Notes: generated from the letters alone by a model not told the origin. DNA of 64,000 nucleotides from Campylobacteraceae bacterium (GCA_013373175.1 JABXII010000008.1:1-64000), one strand, 5' to 3'. Shown: positions 1 to 9,953, counted from the first letter of the stretch. Numbers and translations: made by a program.

Positions 1-1
1 A

Positions 2-540
2 GAACTTGAAAGACAAAGAATAGAGCAAGAGCTTTTAGAAAAAGAAAGAAAATTAGCCCAAAAGAAAAGACTTGCAGAAGAAAAAGCAAGAATTGAAGCA
101 GAGCAAAAAGCTAAAGAAGAAGCACAAAGATTAGCCGAAGAGAAAGCTAAAGCAGAAGTGGAAGCACAAAGATTAGAAAAAGAAGAACTTGAAAGACAAA
201 GAATAGAGCAAGAGCTTTTAGAAAAAGAAAGAAAATTAGCCCAAAAGAAAAGACTTGCAGAAGAAGAAGCAAAATTAGAAGTAGAGCAAAAAGCTAAAGA
301 AGAAGTACAAAGATTAGCTGAAGAAAAAAGAATTGCAAAAGAAGAAGCGCAAAGATTAGAAAAAGAAGAACTTGAAAGACAAAGAATAGAACAAGAGCTT
401 TTAGAAAAAGAAAGAAAATTAGCCGAAAAGAAAAGACTTGCAGAAGAAAAAGCTAAACTAGAAGCAGAGCAAAAAGCTAAGCTAGAAGCTCAAAGATTAG
501 CCCAAGAGAAAAGACTTGTAGAAGAAAAGACTAGATCAGA
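2..540 (+). repeat. 183-nt tandem repeats encoding a coiled coil
   Basis: Near-identical copies start at 2, 185 and 368, giving a 183-nt (61-codon) period; a fourth, degenerate copy fades out near 540. The array continues past the left edge, so the copy number is unknown. Codon-for-codon identity between copies suggests recent duplication or ongoing length variation. Confidence 0.85.
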
Positions 541-898
541 AAACAGCATTGAAAATAAGTCTCCTATAAAAGAGGTTGACTTATCTGGTGAAAAGAAAGA
601 AATAAGAGAAATTATTCCTTATAAAAAAAGAGTAGAAAACTTTGAAAAAAGATTTTCAAGTGCAAGTAATGATAAATATACTTTATACTTAACAACAATA
701 AAACCAGAAGAGTTATCGTGGTATAGAAAAAGATTTGCTTTAGCACCATCTCATATTGCAAAAACACAAGGAAATAAAACTAAACTCTATTTTGGTATTT
801 TTGATACAAAACAAGATGCTTTAAAAGAAGTTGAATATTTACATCCTAAAATATTTGAATCAAATCCTACTCCTATATTAATAGGAAGTGTTAGATGA
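2..898 (+). CDS. Coiled-coil repeat protein with SPOR-like C-terminus (5' partial)
   Basis: The frame is open from the window edge, so the start lies upstream and 298 residues are visible. About the first 180 are almost wholly Glu/Lys/Arg/Leu/Ala/Gln, a long charged coiled coil built on a 61-residue repeat (motif LERQRIEQELLEKERK recurs). The last ~100 residues are normal globular sequence (YTLYLTTIKPEELSWYRKRF, then KLYFGIFDTKQDALKEV), which resembles a SPOR-type peptidoglycan-binding fold; that match is by eye only. The stop overlaps the next ATG (ATGA), so it is translationally coupled to the LapD-like gene. A cell-envelope spacer or TolA-like role is inference. Confidence 0.75.
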   Translation, partial: ELERQRIEQELLEKERKLAQKKRLAEEKARIEAEQKAKEEAQRLAEEKAKAEVEAQRLEKEELERQRIEQELLEKERKLAQKKRLAEEEAKLEVEQKAKEEVQRLAEEKRIAKEEAQRLEKEELERQRIEQELLEKERKLAEKKRLAEEKAKLEAEQKAKLEAQRLAQEKRLVEEKTRSENSIENKSPIKEVDLSGEKKEIREIIPYKKRVENFEKRFSSASNDKYTLYLTTIKPEELSWYRKRFALAPSHIAKTQGNKTKLYFGIFDTKQDALKEVEYLHPKIFESNPTPILIGSVR

Positions 899-3114
899 AA
901 AAGATTTTAGATAAGTTTGAAACAGAAAAAATTAAGAACTTTGGTAAGTTTATTGATACTGGTTCATCTAATACAACTATTATTTTAGGGTTTTTTGCAC
1001 TTGTTTTTTTTATAACTTCATATTTGTTTTTTAAAGAACATAAAGCAAAACTCTTAGAACAAAAAGTTACTGCTTATCATCTAAATATAAATTATCTTAA
1101 CTCAAAACTTGAAGAAAATATATTAAACCATAATGTTTCTCAAATTGAAAAAGAACTACAAAGTCTATATAAAACTGGTTTATTTGAATCAATGGTTCTT
1201 CAAAATAAAATATATGTTTTTAATAAAAACACTTTAATAAACAATACTCCTGATTTTGATGATAAATCATGGAATTTAGCTGATGTTATAGTGGATATAA
1301 GAAATGGGACAATAAGAAGAATAGAAAATACTTCTTTATATAGATTTTATCCTTCTGCTAGATTTGATATTGAACAATCTGTAAAGATTAGATATCAACT
1401 TTATAAAAATAGACAAATAAGAAGTTTTGTTACAGAATTAAATTTTTCTAACTTTGATATTGAAAAAAATTATAAGCCTAAGAGTTCTTTTGTAAGTTTA
1501 GATTTTAAACTACCCATTGAAGATAAAACAATTAAACATGAAATAAAAGTTGAAAATCAAACAATAGCAACTATAACTTATAAATTTAACTTAAAAGATT
1601 TACATCTTGAAATAAAAGATTTCCTTTTTAATCTTATTATTTTTAATGTAGTTATGTTTTTACCAATCTTATTTGTAATAGGTTTTTATCATAGATTTTT
1701 ATTTAAAAAACATGTTACAAATCCCGTTAATAATTTAAATAAATACTTAGATAGTGTATTAGATGATAAGTTCTCGATGCTTGATAAAAAAGAGTATGAA
1801 GGTACAAAAGAAGTGCAAGAACTAAGCAAAAAAGTATCTAAAATATCTGGGAAAATAGCCTCTTTAAAAAATGAGTTAAATATCAATAAAGAGACTTTAG
1901 AATTAAAAGCATCTACTGATACTTTAACAGGATTGCCAAATAAGAATATTTTTGATTTTGATATTAAAAGTATGTATGTTTCAGGTATATCTGGTTATGT
2001 ATTTATTTTAAGAATTGAAAAATTAACTCAAATTAGTGAAAAATATGATTCAAGCTATATTAATAATTTTATTCAAAGTTATGTAAGTGTTGTAAAAAGA
2101 GTTATGGCAAGTATTCATAAAACAAATATTAGTTTATATAGATTTTATGGTTCAAAGTTTGCAATTATTGCAAAGAATATTGATATGGAACAATCTAATA
2201 AACTATGTGAAGATATAATTAAAGAACTTCATATAAATCTAAAAGATATTTATGAAATACCAGATGACTTAGTTCAAATTGCAGGTACTTTTTTTGATAT
2301 TTATGGCAGTGTTGATTCTTTATTAAAATCTACAGATAAAGCTTATGAAATATCTAAGAAAAAAGGTAAAAACTCTTATCACATAATTGCAGAGGAAGAA
2401 TTAGAAAAGAACTTTACAGAACTAGATTCAAGTGTTGTTGATATTATAGAAAGAGCAGAATTTAATTTAGATTTTGTTTTAGATTCATATTCATTTGACC
2501 AACCAGATAAAGTAATTATGAATGAAGCGGCTCCACAATTATATACCCGTGAAAATGAGAAGCTACCAATTGGTTCATTTATCTCAGTTGCTGAAAAGCT
2601 TCAAATAGCTCATAAATTTGATAAGTTAGTTATTGTAAAAACAATTGCACATATTAGAGGAAATGATTTAGAACATGCAGTTGCAATCAATCTTTCAATG
2701 AGTTCAATAAATGACCAAAGTTTTATGACTTGGCTAGAAACTGTACTTCAAGCAAATAAAGATATTCTTGACAAAATTGTATTTAGTATAACTTCATACA
2801 CTGCATATCTAAATAAGGAAACTTTTGTTATGTTTGTAAGAAATATCCATGATATTGGAGCAAATATAATTCTTAAAAGATATAAAACTGACGAGTATCC
2901 TTTAGAAGAGTTAGAAGGTTTACAAATAGATTATATAAGAATGCATCAAGATTATACTGCAAATTTTGCCAATGATATGGTTAAGAAACACAAAGTTAAA
3001 AATATTTTAATTTTTGCAGAGTTAAATGGTATAAATGTAATTGCAGATAGTGTTAAATTAGAGTCTGATTATGATTTATTAGAACGATTAGGAACATATG
3101 CTACAAGTAGATAG
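895..3114 (+). CDS. LapD-like membrane protein with degenerate GGDEF and EAL domains
   Basis: 739 residues. Membrane segments lie at about 27-46 and 242-268 and flank a periplasmic domain of ~195 residues, as in LapD/MoxY-type receptors. A HAMP-like linker follows, then a GGDEF fold from ~341 (TDTLTGLPNKN) whose signature site reads YGSKF, and an EAL fold from ~510 whose EAL position reads NEAAP. Both catalytic motifs are lost, so this should be a c-di-GMP receptor rather than an enzyme. In LapD systems such a receptor sequesters the LapG protease and so controls release of a giant adhesin; the neighbouring coiled-coil and lipoprotein genes fit a surface operon. The LapD role is inferred; no LapG gene is visible. 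Confidence 0.75.
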   Translation: MKKILDKFETEKIKNFGKFIDTGSSNTTIILGFFALVFFITSYLFFKEHKAKLLEQKVTAYHLNINYLNSKLEENILNHNVSQIEKELQSLYKTGLFESMVLQNKIYVFNKNTLINNTPDFDDKSWNLADVIVDIRNGTIRRIENTSLYRFYPSARFDIEQSVKIRYQLYKNRQIRSFVTELNFSNFDIEKNYKPKSSFVSLDFKLPIEDKTIKHEIKVENQTIATITYKFNLKDLHLEIKDFLFNLIIFNVVMFLPILFVIGFYHRFLFKKHVTNPVNNLNKYLDSVLDDKFSMLDKKEYEGTKEVQELSKKVSKISGKIASLKNELNINKETLELKASTDTLTGLPNKNIFDFDIKSMYVSGISGYVFILRIEKLTQISEKYDSSYINNFIQSYVSVVKRVMASIHKTNISLYRFYGSKFAIIAKNIDMEQSNKLCEDIIKELHINLKDIYEIPDDLVQIAGTFFDIYGSVDSLLKSTDKAYEISKKKGKNSYHIIAEEELEKNFTELDSSVVDIIERAEFNLDFVLDSYSFDQPDKVIMNEAAPQLYTRENEKLPIGSFISVAEKLQIAHKFDKLVIVKTIAHIRGNDLEHAVAINLSMSSINDQSFMTWLETVLQANKDILDKIVFSITSYTAYLNKETFVMFVRNIHDIGANIILKRYKTDEYPLEELEGLQIDYIRMHQDYTANFANDMVKKHKVKNILIFAELNGINVIADSVKLESDYDLLERLGTYATSR

Positions 3115-3122
3115 GAAGAGCC

Positions 3123-3923
3123 ATGTATAAATATTTATTAGTTTTTGTTTTAATTTTTTTCGCTGGATGTTTTAGCAATAAAAATCTTTCTGTTGATGTA
3201 GAAAAAAAAGATAATAAAAATAGTACAAAAAGAGTTTATAAAGATATCTCAAAAGATGCAATTTTTGAAGCTGCAAAAAGAGTATTTATTTTAACTGGTG
3301 GTTTAGAATTTAGAATAGATTCATACAGAGACTCTATAATTGTTTCAAAAACAAAACTTTCTCATTATCCTTTTTATACAAATGTTTCAGAAGATAGATG
3401 GCAAATTTCTATTGAAGAAAAAGATAATTCATCTTATGTAAAAATATTAGCAAAAAGAATAGATAATTTTGATGATAAAAATCCTATATATTTAAGCAGT
3501 AGCTTACATGAACTACTATTTGATAGAATAGACTTCTATTTGGGCTTAAAGAATAGTTGGAGTAGTTGTTTAGTTGATTTTTCTTTAGATGATGCTTTAT
3601 GTGATATTATTGATTTAAAGTTCTATTCAAGTCCTACAAAAGAAAATGTTTTAAAGAATATTTATATCTCACAAAGAAAACCTAGTAAAAAGCTAATTGA
3701 TACAAAAGATATTTTACTTGAGGATATCTCTTTTACAGTTGATGAACAATCAGAAGATATTTTATCTCAAGAAGATAATATTGATACAAATTCTGAGACA
3801 AGAGAATTTGATGCAGAGATTTTAGAACTAGATAGAAAAGTTAATAGTAATTTAGATAAGACTTTAGATAAAATAGATGAGAGTCTTGAAAATAAAGAAG
3901 AAACAAATGAGAGCACTAAATAA
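3123..3923 (+). CDS. Putative lipoprotein of unknown function
   Basis: 266 residues, beginning with a short hydrophobic signal and a lipobox (FFAGC, Cys at about residue 16), so an outer- or inner-membrane lipoprotein is expected. The middle (about 40-150) looks like a small alpha/beta domain; the C-terminal ~90 residues are acidic and low in complexity. It sits 8 nt after the LapD-like gene and overlaps the next gene by 17 nt, which suggests one operon. No family is recognised. A role in assembly or anchoring of the surface structure implied by the operon is inference. Confidence 0.65.
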   Translation: MYKYLLVFVLIFFAGCFSNKNLSVDVEKKDNKNSTKRVYKDISKDAIFEAAKRVFILTGGLEFRIDSYRDSIIVSKTKLSHYPFYTNVSEDRWQISIEEKDNSSYVKILAKRIDNFDDKNPIYLSSSLHELLFDRIDFYLGLKNSWSSCLVDFSLDDALCDIIDLKFYSSPTKENVLKNIYISQRKPSKKLIDTKDILLEDISFTVDEQSEDILSQEDNIDTNSETREFDAEILELDRKVNSNLDKTLDKIDESLENKEETNESTK

Positions 3924-4848
3924 ACTTTTACTTATTTTTATTTTTTGTATCTCTTTAAATGCAAATACTTTTGAAGAGGCACAAAAGAGTTTAAATGAAA
4001 AAAAATATTCAAAGGCAATAGAACTATTTACTGATTTAGCTTTGCATGAAGAAAATGCAAAAGCTCAATATAATCTTGGAGTTATGAACTATAAAGGACT
4101 AGGTACTAAAGAAAATAAAGAGTTAGCTTTTTTTTGGTACGAACAAGCTTCAAATAATGGAAGTTTAGAAGCAAAAAATAATTTAGCTTATATGTATTCT
4201 ATTGGTGAAGTTGTAGAAAAAAATATAAAAAAAGCAAGAGAATTATATGAAGAAGCAGCTGATGAAGGTTATGCTTTAGCTCAATTAAATACTGCAATGT
4301 TTTATGAAAAAAATCCAACAAAAGAAAATCTAAAAAAAGCATTTATTTATTATGAAATGTCTGCAAAGCAAGGAGTTATAATGGCTCAAAATAATCTTGC
4401 TTCAATGTACTATTATGGTAAAGGTGTAAAAAAAGATATAGAGAAAGCTTTTTATTGGTATACAAAAGCTTCAAATGCAAATAATGAAGTAGCCTCTTAT
4501 AATTTATCAATGATGTATTTAACTGGTGAATATGTTAAAAGAGATTATGAAGTGGCAGTTTCTTTACTAGAAAAGTCTGTAAAAAAAGATTATAAAGTTG
4601 CAATTTTAAAGCTTGCAGATATATATAGAATAGGTAGCATAGTAAGTCAAGATTATAAAAAAGCTTTTTCTTTGTATGAACAAGCTGCAAAACAAAATAA
4701 TCTAAAAGCTATGTACTATCTTGGGTTATTCTATTACAAAGGCTATGGTGTCTTAAAAGACCTTGGTAAGGCTAAGTTATGGATGAAAAAAGCTGCTGAT
4801 AATGGACATCAAAGGTCAAAAAATTTCTTGGAATTAAATAAACTATAA
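3907..4848 (+). CDS. Sel1-repeat (SLR) exported protein
   Basis: 313 residues from the ATG at 3907, chosen because a signal peptide (NKLLLIFIFCISLNAN) follows at once and AAGAAG lies upstream; an in-frame start 30 nt earlier would bury the signal. The mature part is about seven 36-residue Sel1-like TPR units with the pattern A..NLG.MY..G.GV.KD..KA..WY.KAA. Such periplasmic solenoids mediate protein contacts. It overlaps the lipoprotein gene by 17 nt and closes the operon before tRNA-Glu. Partners are unknown. Confidence 0.8.
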   Translation: MRALNKLLLIFIFCISLNANTFEEAQKSLNEKKYSKAIELFTDLALHEENAKAQYNLGVMNYKGLGTKENKELAFFWYEQASNNGSLEAKNNLAYMYSIGEVVEKNIKKARELYEEAADEGYALAQLNTAMFYEKNPTKENLKKAFIYYEMSAKQGVIMAQNNLASMYYYGKGVKKDIEKAFYWYTKASNANNEVASYNLSMMYLTGEYVKRDYEVAVSLLEKSVKKDYKVAILKLADIYRIGSIVSQDYKKAFSLYEQAAKQNNLKAMYYLGLFYYKGYGVLKDLGKAKLWMKKAADNGHQRSKNFLELNKL

Positions 4849-4875
4849 TTAAAAGGTTTTTAAAGACTTTTTATA

Positions 4876-4881
4876 TATAAT
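4876..4881 (+). promoter_or_regulatory. -10 element of the tRNA-Glu promoter
   Basis: A perfect TATAAT lies 14 nt before the first base of the mature tRNA, so transcription would begin around 4888 with a very short 5' leader. No good -35 box is seen, as is usual for sigma70 promoters of this phylum. Confidence 0.6.
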
Positions 4882-4894
4882 TCCTTTCTTTTTT

Positions 4895-4970
4895 GACCCC
4901 GTCGTCTAGTGGCCAAGGACGTCAGGATTTCCTCCTGAAGACGGATGTTCGAATCATCCTGGGGTCGCCA
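4895..4970 (+). tRNA. tRNA-Glu (anticodon TTC)
   Basis: A 76-nt cloverleaf. Acceptor GACCCCG pairs with TGGGGTC (one G-U pair), the D stem is GTC/GAC, the anticodon stem TCAGG/CCTGA holds the loop ATTTCCT with anticodon TTC, the T arm is GGATG-TTCGAAT-CATCC, the discriminator is G, and CCA is encoded. It reads GAA/GAG codons, the most used in the glutamate-rich neighbours. Confidence 0.95.
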
Positions 4971-5023
4971 ACTATCTTCACATATTTTATAACTGTAAAA
5001 ATGAAAATATATTTTAAGTATTT

Positions 5024-6904
5024 CTATACTTTTGTTTCAAATTTTTTATTGCTTAATTCACTAACAATCTCTTTTGCTATTTCATCATTTTCAATAGCTA
5101 TTTCTTTTGTTTGGTTTGCAATTATTGCATTTTTTTGTGTTTGTTCTTCCAATAATAAAATAGCTTCATTTATTTGAGAAATGCCGTTTTCTTGTTCTTT
5201 TGAAGAAGTTTCGATATTACTAATTATACTTGTTGTTTTATCAATACTATCAATTAATAAATCATATCCATTTATCATCTTATCACTTGTTTGTTTTCCA
5301 AAAGTTGCTTTATTTGTTGCTTGTTCCACAATCGATTTTATCTGACTTGCTGCTTGGGCACTTCTATTTGCTAAGTTTCGTACTTCCTGTGCAACTACCG
5401 CAAAACCTTTTCCTGCTTCTCCTGCTGTTGCTGCTTCTACTGCTGCATTTAAGCTTAAGATATTTGTCTGAAATGCAATTTGATCAATTACTGTAATTGC
5501 ATCATTGATTGTTGTAACTTGTTGAGATAATTCAGTCATTGCAACGCTTGTATTTTTTGCATATTTTTGACCCTCTATTGCAAAATTATTTACCTCTTTT
5601 GCATATTCTGACATCTCATCTACATGATTAGAATTAGTTTTTACATTTTTCATTATACTAGTTAAAGAAGCAGTTGTTTGCTCTAATGATGAAGCAGCTT
5701 CATTTGAACTTATATCTAATTCATTTACATTTTTTATTAATAGTTTAGATGAATTCTCTAATTTTTTTCCAACTTCATATGAATCACTTAAAAGACTTGA
5801 TATTACATCTCCTAGTTCATTTATAGCTACAGTCACTTTTGCATCAGAGTTCTCAAATCTTGGTGTAAAATCATGCTCTTTAAAACTTTTTAAAATATTT
5901 AATAACTTAGGAATACTACTTGTAACACTTTTTTCAAGATCATCTTGCATTTTTGTTAAAATCTCTTTTAACTCAATTAGTGATTTTGTATTTGTTTCTT
6001 TTTGTATTTTAACTTGCATATTTCCTGCACCAATCTCTTTTGCAAATGAAGCAATCTCTTGTACAAACTCTTCATCTTGAATAATTGTATTTTCTATATT
6101 TTTGATATTTGAGTTTATATCTTTTGCCATTTGTGCAAACTCATCATTTCCCTTTACATTTATAATAGAAGCTTTGTTTGTTTTTTTATTTAAAAAATCA
6201 AAAAATCCTAATAATCCTTCTTGCACTAAATTTACAGACTTAACTAACTGATTTGAGATTAGAAAAGATACTATTAAAGCAACAAGTAAAGAAATAAATA
6301 AAATAATCAACATTGTAAAAGTAAAACTACTCGCTACTTCCCTTGCTTTTGGTGTTTCTACTTGGTTCTTTTCTTCTTCATAATCAATAAATTGATTAAT
6401 AACTTTCAACCAAATTGTAAAATTTGGACCAACTTTTTCAACTAATAATTCTTTTGCTTCTTCATCCATATTATTACTTTTTAATGTGATAAGCTTATTT
6501 ACCAAAGGTAATGTTTTATTTTCAATCTCTTTGATTTTTGAAAGAATCTCTTTTTCTTCCTCATCTACATTTAAACCTTTTTGAATGATTTCATCAAGAG
6601 GAACAGCAGATTTTACATAATAATTTTCTAATCTTTTTATATTTTCAATATTTGTTTTAAATAGCTCACTATCGCTATCTTTTGCAAGTACCACATCTCT
6701 TATTGCAATTGCTCTGTCATGAACACTTCCTCTAAAGTTAATAGCATATCTTTGTTTTACAGAATTTATTTCAACAACTTTGTTAAGCGTTTCATCTATA
6801 AATTTTACTTTTAATATTCCTATTGTAGTTACTATTATAATAATTATAATCATTATTGAGAAGCCTAGGTAAAGTTTTTTAGATATTGATAGATTATTTA
6901 ACAT
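5024..6904 (-). CDS. Methyl-accepting chemotaxis protein, membrane-bound
   Basis: 626 residues. TM1 at about 11-31, a periplasmic helical bundle of ~160 residues (4HB-type), and TM2 at about 192-218 precede HAMP-like and cytoplasmic helical domains. The highly conserved signalling tip ([21 protein letters not shown], followed by [17 protein letters not shown]) lies at about 475-510. It should cluster with CheW/CheA and control flagellar rotation. The ligand is unknown. The C-terminus (NKKFETKV) lacks the WESF-type tether seen on two other receptors here. It is divergent from the kinase gene at 7111 and convergent with tRNA-Glu. Confidence 0.92.
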   Translation of the reverse strand: MLNNLSISKKLYLGFSIMIIIIIIVTTIGILKVKFIDETLNKVVEINSVKQRYAINFRGSVHDRAIAIRDVVLAKDSDSELFKTNIENIKRLENYYVKSAVPLDEIIQKGLNVDEEEKEILSKIKEIENKTLPLVNKLITLKSNNMDEEAKELLVEKVGPNFTIWLKVINQFIDYEEEKNQVETPKAREVASSFTFTMLIILFISLLVALIVSFLISNQLVKSVNLVQEGLLGFFDFLNKKTNKASIINVKGNDEFAQMAKDINSNIKNIENTIIQDEEFVQEIASFAKEIGAGNMQVKIQKETNTKSLIELKEILTKMQDDLEKSVTSSIPKLLNILKSFKEHDFTPRFENSDAKVTVAINELGDVISSLLSDSYEVGKKLENSSKLLIKNVNELDISSNEAASSLEQTTASLTSIMKNVKTNSNHVDEMSEYAKEVNNFAIEGQKYAKNTSVAMTELSQQVTTINDAITVIDQIAFQTNILSLNAAVEAATAGEAGKGFAVVAQEVRNLANRSAQAASQIKSIVEQATNKATFGKQTSDKMINGYDLLIDSIDKTTSIISNIETSSKEQENGISQINEAILLLEEQTQKNAIIANQTKEIAIENDEIAKEIVSELSNKKFETKV

Positions 6905-7051
6905 TAAATAATTCCTTAATGGATAATTTTTTTCTTATGAGAAAGTTTATTGTATTTTAAACTATTTATTATTAAAGTAATATAAATTGTTAATTTAATT
7001 TTTTCTGTCTTTTTTTACTTTATTACACAATAAATATATGAGTTTAATATC

Positions 7052-7072
7052 ATATGAGAATTGTTTTCATAT
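7052..7072. promoter_or_regulatory. Imperfect inverted repeat between divergent receptor and kinase genes
   Basis: ATATGAGAA and TTTTCATAT form 9-bp arms (one G-T) around a 3-nt centre, in the 206-nt divergent spacer 6905-7110. It could be an operator for either gene, but AT-rich spacers give such repeats by chance. Nothing else is evident in this spacer. Confidence 0.25.
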
Positions 7073-7110
7073 TTATATTAAGTAAATACTATTTAAGCTA
7101 ATATTTTTAT

Positions 7111-8766
7111 ATGAAAGAAAAGTATATAAACCTCAATCCCTTTATTACAATAATAGTTTCTATATTGATTGTATTAGTGTTAGTTATAACTAGTTATAAG
7201 TTTTTTATTAAAAGCTTTGAAGATTTAGAAAGCCAACAAAATAGAAAAAATCTCTCTTCAATTTTAGACATTATGAATAAAAAGCTATCTTATATTGATG
7301 CAATTATTAATGATTATGCTAAGTGGGATGATACGTATAACTTTATAAATAATAAAAGTGACGATTACATATATGAAAACTTTAGAGAAGGAACAAATAC
7401 TCTAGAAGACTTAAAAATAGAATTTATCATTTTTACCAATTTAAAAAATGAAATAATCTTTACTTCAACAATAGATAATAAATATTATAAAGAAAATAAT
7501 CATCTTGTAGAAAATATTTTAGATGAATATTCACAGAGTAAAGATTTTGTAACTATCTATAAAGAGAATGTCAAAGACAACAAAGATTTAAGTAAAAACA
7601 AGTTTTATTTAGTAAAACGAGCCATTTCAAATAGTGATAATAGCGCAAAAACAAATGGATATATTTATGCTGGAAAACTAATCTCTGATTCCACTTTTAA
7701 TAGTATAAAAAATGTTTTTAGTGAAGTAAAAATCAATGAAGATACTTATTTAAATAACGATATTACCTTGCAGTCTCAATACTTAAAAAATGTAAAAGTA
7801 AAAATAAGTGTAAATGAAACATGCTCTTGTTTAGAAAATACTATTCAAATCTATGATGATAAAAATAACTATTCTATGTCTTTAATTACACAAAATAAAA
7901 GAACTTTAATACAAGAGGGTAAAACTACAATTTTTTATTATAATTTAATTCTTTCTATTTTCGTATTCATTGTATTATTCTTAATTTTTAGAAATCAAAG
8001 ACTTTTACAAACTTACAATAGAGAGCTTGAAAATAAAGTAAATGAAGCAGTAACTACTCTTAGGGAAAAAGATAAACTTCTTTTCCAACAATCAAAGTTA
8101 GCTTCTATGGGTGAGATGATAGGAAATATTGCTCATCAATGGAGACAACCTTTAAATATATTAAGTCTTTTAATTCAAAAAATAGAGATTAAATATCAGA
8201 CAAATAGTTTAGATGAAAAGACATTAAATGAAATAGTTGATAAAAGTAAACTTCTTACAAATAATATGTCTGAAACAATTGAAGATTTTATGAACTTCTT
8301 TAATCCAAAACAAAATGATGAACTATTTGATATAGATGATATTTTAGAAAAGACATTAAATCTTTTCCATGCTAGAAATAATCTTTGTAAATTGAGTATT
8401 TCTAATAATTTAACTTCAAATAATAAATTAAGAGGTTCTAAAAATGGTCTTATTCAAGTTGTTTTAAATCTACTAAGTAATGCTTCTGATAGTATGAAAG
8501 ATATTGATGAGTGTAAAATAGACCTAATTTTAGAAGAAGATGAAAAGAATTTATATATCTTAGTTAAAGACTATGGATTGGGAATAAAAGAAGAAATCCT
8601 AGAAAGAATTTTTGAGCCATATTTTACAACAAAATTTAAATCACATGGAATAGGAATAGGGCTATATATGTGTAAAATGGTTATTGAAGAGAATATGAAA
8701 GGTTCTATCGTTGCACAAAACGATAAAGTTGGAGCCACTTTTAAAATAACTATTCCATATATCTAA
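7111..8766 (+). CDS. Sensor histidine kinase with CHASE4-like periplasmic domain
   Basis: 551 residues. TM1 (~12-33) and TM2 (~274-294) bracket a periplasmic domain starting with a KWDDTYNFI motif, typical of CHASE4 sensors. The phospho-acceptor box GNIAHQWRQPL is near residue 341; the ATP-binding domain shows the N box (NLLSNASDS, ~452), DYGLGI, and a G-rich lid ending GIGIGLYMCK. It autophosphorylates on His and should pass phosphate to the receiver encoded 62 nt downstream. The signal is unknown. Confidence 0.88.
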   Translation: MKEKYINLNPFITIIVSILIVLVLVITSYKFFIKSFEDLESQQNRKNLSSILDIMNKKLSYIDAIINDYAKWDDTYNFINNKSDDYIYENFREGTNTLEDLKIEFIIFTNLKNEIIFTSTIDNKYYKENNHLVENILDEYSQSKDFVTIYKENVKDNKDLSKNKFYLVKRAISNSDNSAKTNGYIYAGKLISDSTFNSIKNVFSEVKINEDTYLNNDITLQSQYLKNVKVKISVNETCSCLENTIQIYDDKNNYSMSLITQNKRTLIQEGKTTIFYYNLILSIFVFIVLFLIFRNQRLLQTYNRELENKVNEAVTTLREKDKLLFQQSKLASMGEMIGNIAHQWRQPLNILSLLIQKIEIKYQTNSLDEKTLNEIVDKSKLLTNNMSETIEDFMNFFNPKQNDELFDIDDILEKTLNLFHARNNLCKLSISNNLTSNNKLRGSKNGLIQVVLNLLSNASDSMKDIDECKIDLILEEDEKNLYILVKDYGLGIKEEILERIFEPYFTTKFKSHGIGIGLYMCKMVIEENMKGSIVAQNDKVGATFKITIPYI

Positions 8767-8828
8767 AGTTTTTTAAAAGTAATATAAATATATAATAGAA
8801 ATAATATATTTTATAGGAAGTGATTATC

Positions 8829-9179
8829 ATGGCTAAAGTACTTTATGTAGAAGATAACAATGACGTTTCTGAAATAATGAAAGATATGCTTGAATCATTT
8901 TTTGATGAAGTTTTTGTTGCAAAAGATGGAATAGAAGGTTTAGAGTTTTACAAGAAATATAATCCTGAATTAGTTATTAGTGATATATTAATGCCTAGAA
9001 TGAATGGAATTAACTTGGTAAAAGAAATTCGTAAACTTAATAAAGATGCAAAAATTGTATTAATAACTGCAGACAATGATGATAGCTACTATTTAGAAGC
9101 GAAAGAATTAGGAGTAATAGGTTACTTTAGAAAGCCCTTTGATTTTTCAGAACTTCAATCTATTTTTAATAATCTTTAA
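8829..9179 (+). CDS. Single-domain response regulator (CheY-like)
   Basis: 116 residues from ATG 8829; AGGAAG at 8815-8820 is correctly spaced for this start, whereas an upstream GTG at 8820 would overlap the ribosome site. It is a pure receiver domain: acidic pair E8/D9, phospho-acceptor D52 (ISDILMP), Thr in VLITAD and Lys in YFRKPF. There is no output domain, so it must act through protein contacts or a phosphorelay. It is the likely partner of the preceding kinase. Confidence 0.88.
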   Translation: MAKVLYVEDNNDVSEIMKDMLESFFDEVFVAKDGIEGLEFYKKYNPELVISDILMPRMNGINLVKEIRKLNKDAKIVLITADNDDSYYLEAKELGVIGYFRKPFDFSELQSIFNNL

Positions 9180-9268
9180 CAAAATTAGATTTTAATAAAT
9201 TCCTCCTCCATAAACTCTACACAAAACTATGTTAAAATAATCAAAATTATAAAATCGGAGTTTTTTTA

Positions 9269-9913
9269 ATGCAAAATAAAAAAGTAGTTTTAGTTTCAAT
9301 AGTTGCTTTGTTAGCACTATTTTTTGTTGCGGGATATGTTTACAAAAATAAGCAATCTGAAGAATATAAAAATATTTCAAAAAATCAAGCTTTAGTTTTT
9401 CAAAGACCTTACTCAATAGTAATTGGGAATAAGGATGCCAAGCTTCAGTTAGTAGAATTCTTTGACCCAGCTTGTGGTACTTGCGCATATTTTCATCCTC
9501 ATGTAAAAGAGATTATGAAAGAGCACGAAGGTAAAATCAAATTAGTTTTAAGATATGCACCATTTCATCAAAATTCAAATTATGCAGTAAAGATGCTTGA
9601 AGGAGCAAGAGAACAAGGTATGTTTATGGATACTTTAGAGTTCATGTTTGCTACTCAAACTTATTGGATAAAAAATCATACTGTTCAGCCTAAACAATTG
9701 TGGGCATTATTAACAAATGTAAAAGGTTTAGACATGGAAAAAATGGCTGAATTTATGAATAATAATAAAACAGCAGATGAAAGAATTGCACAAGACTTAA
9801 AAGATGCAGAAGCTTTAAAAGCTGATAAAACACCATCTTATTTTGTAAATGGAAAACCTTTACAAGAGTTTGGATTAGAAAACCTAAAAAAACTTATTAA
9901 TTCTGAACTTTAA
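9269..9913 (+). CDS. DsbA-like periplasmic thiol:disulfide oxidoreductase
   Basis: 214 residues with an N-terminal membrane anchor or signal (about 7-25), then a thioredoxin fold with an inserted helical domain. The active site is C69-G-T-C72 in FDPACGTCAYFHPHV, and the cis-proline loop is KTPSYFVNG near 188. CGTC rather than CPHC suggests a reductase/isomerase-leaning or weakly oxidising enzyme; this is inference. A good ribosome site (CGGAG) precedes the ATG, and a strong hairpin follows at 9924. It is monocistronic. Confidence 0.85.
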   Translation: MQNKKVVLVSIVALLALFFVAGYVYKNKQSEEYKNISKNQALVFQRPYSIVIGNKDAKLQLVEFFDPACGTCAYFHPHVKEIMKEHEGKIKLVLRYAPFHQNSNYAVKMLEGAREQGMFMDTLEFMFATQTYWIKNHTVQPKQLWALLTNVKGLDMEKMAEFMNNNKTADERIAQDLKDAEALKADKTPSYFVNGKPLQEFGLENLKKLINSEL

Positions 9914-9923
9914 ATCTTATTTT

Positions 9924-9953
9924 AAATACTTTATGATTTTTCATAAAGTATTT
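9924..9953. terminator. Perfect 13-bp hairpin after the DsbA-like gene
   Basis: AAATACTTTATGA and its exact complement are separated by TTTT. It begins just after the stop of the DsbA-like gene. The T-run after the stem is short, so it may be a weak terminator or an mRNA-stabilising end. Confidence 0.6.

Noticed and set aside
1911-3114. Active diguanylate cyclase/phosphodiesterase
   Set aside because: GGDEF and EAL signature residues are absent (YGSKF and NEAAP).
4893-5177. 94-codon frame across tRNA-Glu
   Set aside because: It runs through the tRNA and the end of a receptor gene on the other strand; no ribosome site.
9192-9488. 98-codon minus-strand frame over the DsbA-like start
   Set aside because: Shadow of the DsbA-like gene; no ribosome site or homologue-like features.
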